64,000 nt of DNA from assembly GCF_002159835.1 (NCBI RefSeq), contig NZ_NFJL01000002.1, positions 186,001 to 250,000 on the forward strand, given 5' to 3'. Position numbers and translations under genes: made by a program. Below are positions 60,057 to 64,000 of the stretch, in pieces. The DNA is from Blautia sp. An249 (GTDB lineage: Bacteria > Bacillota > Clostridia > Lachnospirales > Lachnospiraceae). Below the pieces are notes generated by a model. That model saw nothing but the letters and a program-made list of their open reading frames with translations, searched no databases and had not been told where the DNA came from. The first letter of the stretch is position 1. Every line of letters starts with the position of its first letter.

Positions 60057-60731
60057 ATGTTTCATATCCTTGTTGTGGATGATGATAAAAATATACGGAT
60101 TTTAATGAAAGAAATCTTGGAAGAAGAGAACTACACGGTTTCAACAGCCGCAGATGGTAATGCGGCATTGGAGGTCATGGATAAAGAGCATATTGATCTT
60201 GTGATTTTGGATATTATGATGCCAAATATGGACGGATATGAATTTACAAAAGTGCTGCGGGAATGCCAGAATGATCTTCCCATTTTGATGGTTTCCGCAA
60301 AGCAGCTCCCGGCAGATCGGAAAAAGGGGTATCGTCTGGGAATTGATGATTATATGTCAAAGCCGGTGGATGAGGAAGAAATGTTACTGCGGATTAAAAA
60401 TCTTCTGCGCAGGGCAAAGATTGTCAGTGAGCGTCGGCTTCAGATTGGAACGGTAATTCTGGACTATGATGCGCTGACCGTTACAAAAGATGGGGCAGTC
60501 GAAGAACTGCCTCAAAAAGAATTTATGCTGCTGTTTAAACTGCTGTCAGAGCCGGGGCGTATCTTTACCCGAATTCAGCTAATGGATGAGATATGGGGAG
60601 CAGAGAGTGATACAGGATGGGAAACGGTGACCGTTCACATTGCAAGGCTTAGGAAACGGTTTGAAGGATGGCCGGAATTTACCATACAATCGGTACGAGG
60701 ACTAGGGTATAAGGCGGTGAAGAACGTATGA
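60057..60731 (+). CDS. OmpR-family response regulator
   Basis: A 224-aa two-domain regulator. The receiver has the acidic pocket DDD (about 7-9), the phospho-acceptor Asp in DLVILDIMMPNMDGYEF (about residue 52) and the conserved Lys in SKPVD. The C-terminal winged helix shows LPQKEFMLLFKLLSEPGRIFTRIQLMDEIWG and RGLGYKAV. It overlaps the kinase gene by 4 bases (ATGA). The TTTAGA repeats upstream of ftsH and the ABC genes are candidate binding sites. Confidence 0.95.
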   Translation: MFHILVVDDDKNIRILMKEILEEENYTVSTAADGNAALEVMDKEHIDLVILDIMMPNMDGYEFTKVLRECQNDLPILMVSAKQLPADRKKGYRLGIDDYMSKPVDEEEMLLRIKNLLRRAKIVSERRLQIGTVILDYDALTVTKDGAVEELPQKEFMLLFKLLSEPGRIFTRIQLMDEIWGAESDTGWETVTVHIARLRKRFEGWPEFTIQSVRGLGYKAVKNV

Positions 60732-61762
60732 GAAAACCAAAGGAGCCACCACGTTTTGCAATTACTGTGATTTTTACCATCATTGTATTCTGCATATTGA
60801 TGATTACAATGATGGTGGTGGGAATCGCTGTTTATTTCCTGGCAAATGCAGGTATTATAGTTGTTCCTAACCTTGGAGCATTATTGTTGACGATTGCGGT
60901 TGCCAGTATTATAGTGGGTACGATTATCTCTGTTTTTTTGGGCAAAATACCAATGAGACCAGTCTATAAACTGATATATGCGTTGAATTCTCTTGCTGCC
61001 GGAAACTATGATACAAGATTATCTATGAACGTACCTAAAGTGGGTAAAGATTTAGAGGAAAGTTTTAATATTCTGGCAGAGGAACTGCAAAATACAGAGA
61101 TGCTGCGCTCCGATTTCGTCAATAATTTTTCCCACGAATTTAAAACTCCGCTTGTTTCCATAAAAGGATTTGCCAGGCTTCTGCAAAAAGGCTCACTGCC
61201 GGAAGAAAAGAAGAAAGAGTATATTGACATTATCTCGGCAGAATCTTCCCGCCTTGCGGATATGGCAACGAAAGTGCTGGATTTAACCAAACTGGAGAAC
61301 CAGAATATCCTGACAGATGTTTCAGAATACAATGTGTCGGAGCAGCTCCGGGAAAGTATTTTACTGTTGGAACGAAAATGGTTAGAGAAAGAACTGGAGA
61401 TTTCTGCTGATTTTGAAGAATATCAGATTCATGGAAACCAGGAGATGCTAAAACAGGTTTGGATTAATTTGATAGACAATGCAATTAAGTTTTCACCCAG
61501 TGGGGGTGCTATAGGAGTGTCAGTAACCCGGAACGCAGACAGCATTATGGTAATGGTTTCCAATGGAGGTGCGCCGATCAAAGAAGAAGAAAAAGAGCGC
61601 ATTTTCCAGAAATTCTATCAAGGGGATACTTCCCATACTTCACAGGGAAATGGAATTGGCCTTGCAATCGTTAGGCGTATCGTGGAATTGCATGATGGGG
61701 AGGTATGGGTGGATAGTACAGAAGAACAGACGACATTTACAGTAAAATTACCTTGCGAGTAA
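60728..61762 (+). CDS. Sensor histidine kinase
   Basis: A 344-aa membrane kinase with two transmembrane helices close together (about 10-34 and 41-64) and hardly any extracellular loop, as in intramembrane-sensing kinases that watch ABC transporters or membrane damage. A HAMP domain (about 66-117) is followed by the H box NFSHEFKTPLVSIKGF, N box NLIDNAIKFSP, and G box GNGIGLAIVRRIVELHDG. Partner of the regulator encoded upstream. A terminator follows. Confidence 0.94.
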   Translation: MRKPKEPPRFAITVIFTIIVFCILMITMMVVGIAVYFLANAGIIVVPNLGALLLTIAVASIIVGTIISVFLGKIPMRPVYKLIYALNSLAAGNYDTRLSMNVPKVGKDLEESFNILAEELQNTEMLRSDFVNNFSHEFKTPLVSIKGFARLLQKGSLPEEKKKEYIDIISAESSRLADMATKVLDLTKLENQNILTDVSEYNVSEQLRESILLLERKWLEKELEISADFEEYQIHGNQEMLKQVWINLIDNAIKFSPSGGAIGVSVTRNADSIMVMVSNGGAPIKEEEKERIFQKFYQGDTSHTSQGNGIGLAIVRRIVELHDGEVWVDSTEEQTTFTVKLPCE

Positions 61763-61789
61763 TAGCAAAAATAAGAATAGAAGAAAAAG

Positions 61790-61828
61790 AGGAATCTTTG
61801 TCACAGGCAGGCGAAGATTCTTTTTTTG
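61790..61828 (+). terminator. Terminator after the two-component genes
   Basis: GAATCTT (61792-61798) pairs with AAGATTC (61814-61820), then TTTTTTT. Confidence 0.75.
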
Positions 61829-61830
61829 TT

Positions 61831-61848
61831 GTTTAGATTCACTTAATG
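61831..61848 (+). promoter_or_regulatory. Putative response-regulator site before ABC genes
   Basis: GTTTAGATTCAC followed by TTAATG: the first 11 bases are identical to the repeat before ftsH at 57929. The second half-site is degenerate. It lies 142 bases before the ABC start. Confidence 0.45.
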
Positions 61849-61903
61849 TTTCTTTTTTATAATCTCGTCAGAGCTCTAAAAAATCCTAGTATCATGTTCT
61901 CAC

Positions 61904-61928
61904 GCCTCAAACAGCAAGTGTTTGAGGC
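61904..61928 (+). promoter_or_regulatory. Leader hairpin of the ABC exporter mRNA
   Basis: GCCTCAAACA (61904-61913) pairs perfectly with TGTTTGAGGC (61919-61928) around GCAAG. It is not followed by a T run and lies 45 bases before the start codon, so it is more likely a regulatory or stabilising hairpin, or a DNA-level operator, than a terminator. Confidence 0.5.
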
Positions 61929-61972
61929 TGGTCTGAACAGGAACAAAAATCTACTAAGAAAGGAAACTGTGT

Positions 61973-63730
61973 ATGTTACGAATTTTGAAAAACATGACAA
62001 AAAAAGAATGGCTCTTCGTCCTGTACAGTGCTGTGTTTATCGTCATACAGGTGTGGCTGGATCTGAAAATGCCAGACTATATGTCAGAAATTACAGTTCT
62101 GGTACGGACAGATGGCAGTGCAATGGGAGATATTCTCACCGCAGGAGGCAAAATGCTCCTATGTGCATTAGGAAGTTTGGTATCCTCGGTGGTAGTTGCG
62201 TACTTTGCATCCAAAATTGCCGCTAATCTGGCTGCAATCCTCCGGGAAAAATTGTTTGACAAGGTACAGTCATTTTCCATGCAGGAGATCGGGGGATTCT
62301 CCACCGCCAGTTTGATTACTCGTTCTACCAATGATGTGACTCAGATTCAGATGTTCGTGGTTATGGGCTTACAGTCTATTATTAAAGCACCTGTCACTGC
62401 AATCTGGGCGATTGTAAAAATTGCAGGAAAGAGTTGGCAGTGGACGACAGCTACAGCAATTTCAGTTGTAATCATGCTGTTTATCGTGGGCATCTGTATT
62501 AGCCTTGCGATGCCGAAATTTAAGATTATCCAGAAACTTACAGATAATCTAAACCGTGTTACCCGTGAAAATCTGACAGGGTTAAATGTTGTCAGAGCTT
62601 ATAATGCAGAAAACTATCAGATGAATAAATTTGAGCATGCAAACGAGGAACTGACGGGGACAAATCTGTTTGCCAACCGTGTGATGTCCTTCCTGATGCC
62701 GGGGATGCAGTTGGTAATGAATGGACTGTCTCTGGCCATTTACTGGATTGGAGCCATTTTGATAACCAATGCGGGAATGGCGGCAAAGATGACTTATTTT
62801 TCGGACATGGTTGTATTTTCCAATTATGCAATTCAAGTGGTTATGGCCTTTATGATGCTGGTAATGATATTTATTATGCTGCCGCGTGCATCTGTATCAG
62901 CAAAGCGTATTATAGAGGTTCTTGACACAAAGCAGTGTATTTTGGATGGAAATGGGAAAAAGCCGGATGCTTCCCACGAAGGCGAAATTGAATTTAAGAA
63001 TGTAAGTTTCCGCTATCCGGACGCAGAAGAGTATGTACTGCACAATATTTCTTTTAAAGCGAAAAAAGGGGAAACCGTGGCATTTATCGGTTCAACCGGA
63101 AGTGGTAAGAGTACGGTAATCAACCTTGTTCCCAGATTTTACGATGCCACAGAAGGGGAAGTCCTGGTGGATGGTGTAGATGTCAGGGATTATACACAAC
63201 AGGAGCTCCGTAACAAGATCGGTTACGTCTCGCAGAAAGCAATCCTGTTCTCTGGAACAGTAAAATCCAATGTGGCATACGGAGACAATGGACGAGGTAC
63301 TGTATCGGGTGATGATGTTGTAGAGTCCGTATATACGGCACAGGCTGCTGAATTTGTGGAAAAGATGGAGGATGGATACGATGGATATATCGCCCAGGGA
63401 GGCTCCAACCTTTCCGGTGGACAGAAACAGAGGCTTTCGATTGCACGTGCTATTTGCCGCCATCCGGAAATCTTTATTTTTGACGATTCTTTTTCCGCAC
63501 TGGATTACAAAACAGACCGTATACTGCGGCAGGCACTGAAAAAGGATTGTGCGGACGCTACGAAGTTGATTGTAGCTCAACGTATTGGAACCATCCGTGA
63601 TGCTGACCGAATTGTGGTTTTGGATGAAGGCCGGGTTGCCGGAATTGGGACTCACGAGGAACTGATGAAGAACTGCGAAGTATACAGGCAGATCGCCTAT
63701 TCACAACTTTCAAAGGAGGAATTGGCATAA
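61973..63730 (+). CDS. ABC exporter half-transporter, degenerate ATP site
   Basis: Half-transporter of 585 aa with six transmembrane helices (about 1-310) and an ATPase domain. Walker A is GSTGSGKSTVINLVPRF and the signature is LSGGQKQRLSIARA. The Walker B end reads FIFDDSFSALD, with Asp in place of the catalytic Glu, and the H-loop reads VAQRIGTI, with Gln in place of His. These are the changes seen in the degenerate-site subunit of heterodimeric exporters such as TM287/288. The partner follows at once. AAGAAAGGAA precedes the ATG. Cargo is unknown (drug, lipid or peptide). Confidence 0.94.
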   Translation: MLRILKNMTKKEWLFVLYSAVFIVIQVWLDLKMPDYMSEITVLVRTDGSAMGDILTAGGKMLLCALGSLVSSVVVAYFASKIAANLAAILREKLFDKVQSFSMQEIGGFSTASLITRSTNDVTQIQMFVVMGLQSIIKAPVTAIWAIVKIAGKSWQWTTATAISVVIMLFIVGICISLAMPKFKIIQKLTDNLNRVTRENLTGLNVVRAYNAENYQMNKFEHANEELTGTNLFANRVMSFLMPGMQLVMNGLSLAIYWIGAILITNAGMAAKMTYFSDMVVFSNYAIQVVMAFMMLVMIFIMLPRASVSAKRIIEVLDTKQCILDGNGKKPDASHEGEIEFKNVSFRYPDAEEYVLHNISFKAKKGETVAFIGSTGSGKSTVINLVPRFYDATEGEVLVDGVDVRDYTQQELRNKIGYVSQKAILFSGTVKSNVAYGDNGRGTVSGDDVVESVYTAQAAEFVEKMEDGYDGYIAQGGSNLSGGQKQRLSIARAICRHPEIFIFDDSFSALDYKTDRILRQALKKDCADATKLIVAQRIGTIRDADRIVVLDEGRVAGIGTHEELMKNCEVYRQIAYSQLSKEELA

Positions 63731-64000
63731 TGGCAAAAGAAGAATATAAAATGGGTCAAAACCAGTATGGAAAACAGGAAGGACCTTCTGCGCCGGGAAT
63801 GAGTGGCAGTACGGAAAAAGCGCAAAACTCAAAAGGTACATGGGGAAAATTACTGCGATACGGCAAGAAGTATTGGATTCCGGTTATCCTTGCGCTGATT
63901 TTTGCCGTTGCCGGTACTGTATTTACAATCATTGGTCCGGATAAGCTCTCCGATATGACTGACATCATTACAGAAGGCATTACACCTAATACAGAAAAGC
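63730..64000 (+). CDS. Second ABC exporter half-transporter, N-terminal part
   Basis: The gene starts in the stop codon of the first subunit (TAATG) and runs off the window. The 90 visible residues show a 35-residue hydrophilic head rich in Gly, Gln and Lys, then GTWGKLLRYGKKYWIPVILALIF with the first transmembrane helix and GPDKLSDMTDIIT. This is the typical start of the larger, catalytically competent subunit of heterodimeric exporters in Firmicutes. Confidence 0.88.
   Translation, partial: MAKEEYKMGQNQYGKQEGPSAPGMSGSTEKAQNSKGTWGKLLRYGKKYWIPVILALIFAVAGTVFTIIGPDKLSDMTDIITEGITPNTEK

Noticed and set aside
1-64000. CRISPR array, tRNA or rRNA genes
   Set aside because: No regularly spaced direct repeats of CRISPR length and no recognisable tRNA or rRNA sequence were seen; the only tandem periodic array is the short GTGG block before mraZ.

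Overview
The window looks like a chromosome segment from a Gram-positive, anaerobic gut Firmicute, most likely family Lachnospiraceae (Blautia/Dorea/Mediterraneibacter-like; the genus cannot be fixed by eye). The reasons are a division and wall cluster with two adjacent class B penicillin-binding proteins and no ftsA, murE, murF or murG; a Spo0E-type sporulation-regulator ORF; a DUF1540 protein; DUF4364 and DUF1836 proteins; a phosphoketolase; and gut-Firmicute prophage and transposon debris.

Core part, 1-37.9 kb. The window opens inside a PASTA Ser/Thr kinase, followed by rsgA, rpe, thiN, ychF, lgt and a tiny Spo0E-like ORF. Then comes the dcw cluster (mraZ-rsmH-ftsL-pbp-spoVD-like-mraY-murD-ftsW-murA-ftsQ), preceded by GTGG operator repeats that probably bind MraZ, with ftsZ behind its own promoter. 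Next, on the minus strand, are a phosphoketolase and a sodium symporter. The infC-rpmI-rplT operon follows, with an L20-type attenuator leader and a probable ATT start codon. After it lie a polysaccharide deacetylase, rarA, a radical SAM/DUF4364 pair, a PHP phosphoesterase, a YerC-type regulator, a DUF1836 regulator, two PLP enzymes, pcrA, a small membrane protein and rlmD.

Accessory part, about 37.9-64 kb. Immediately 3' of rlmD, a family known as an insertion hotspot, lies a decayed siphophage tail module. Its major tail and tape-measure genes are broken. It carries a RelB/YoeB-type module with a frameshifted toxin, a cupin/HxlR cargo pair, and a three-gene serine-recombinase operon fused by deletion to a tail-fibre-like gene. 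An AT-rich gene for a zinc-ribbon plus deoxyribosyltransferase-like protein follows (candidate defence effector). Next come a rearranged Tn4451-like recombinase/TnpW fragment, a CD3324-like regulator, an overlapping pair (Ntn amidohydrolase and CatB/Vat-like acetyltransferase), IS3 and IS110 remnants, an HNH fragment, and a Phd/Doc module. The window ends in an island of accessory FtsH, OmpR-type response regulator, histidine kinase and a two-gene ABC exporter. The ftsH and exporter promoter regions share a repeat that may be the regulator's operator.

A palindromic intergenic repeat (ATGTAATAGGAAAT arms) occurs at least four times in the core part, usually just behind terminators. No tRNA, rRNA or CRISPR array was seen.
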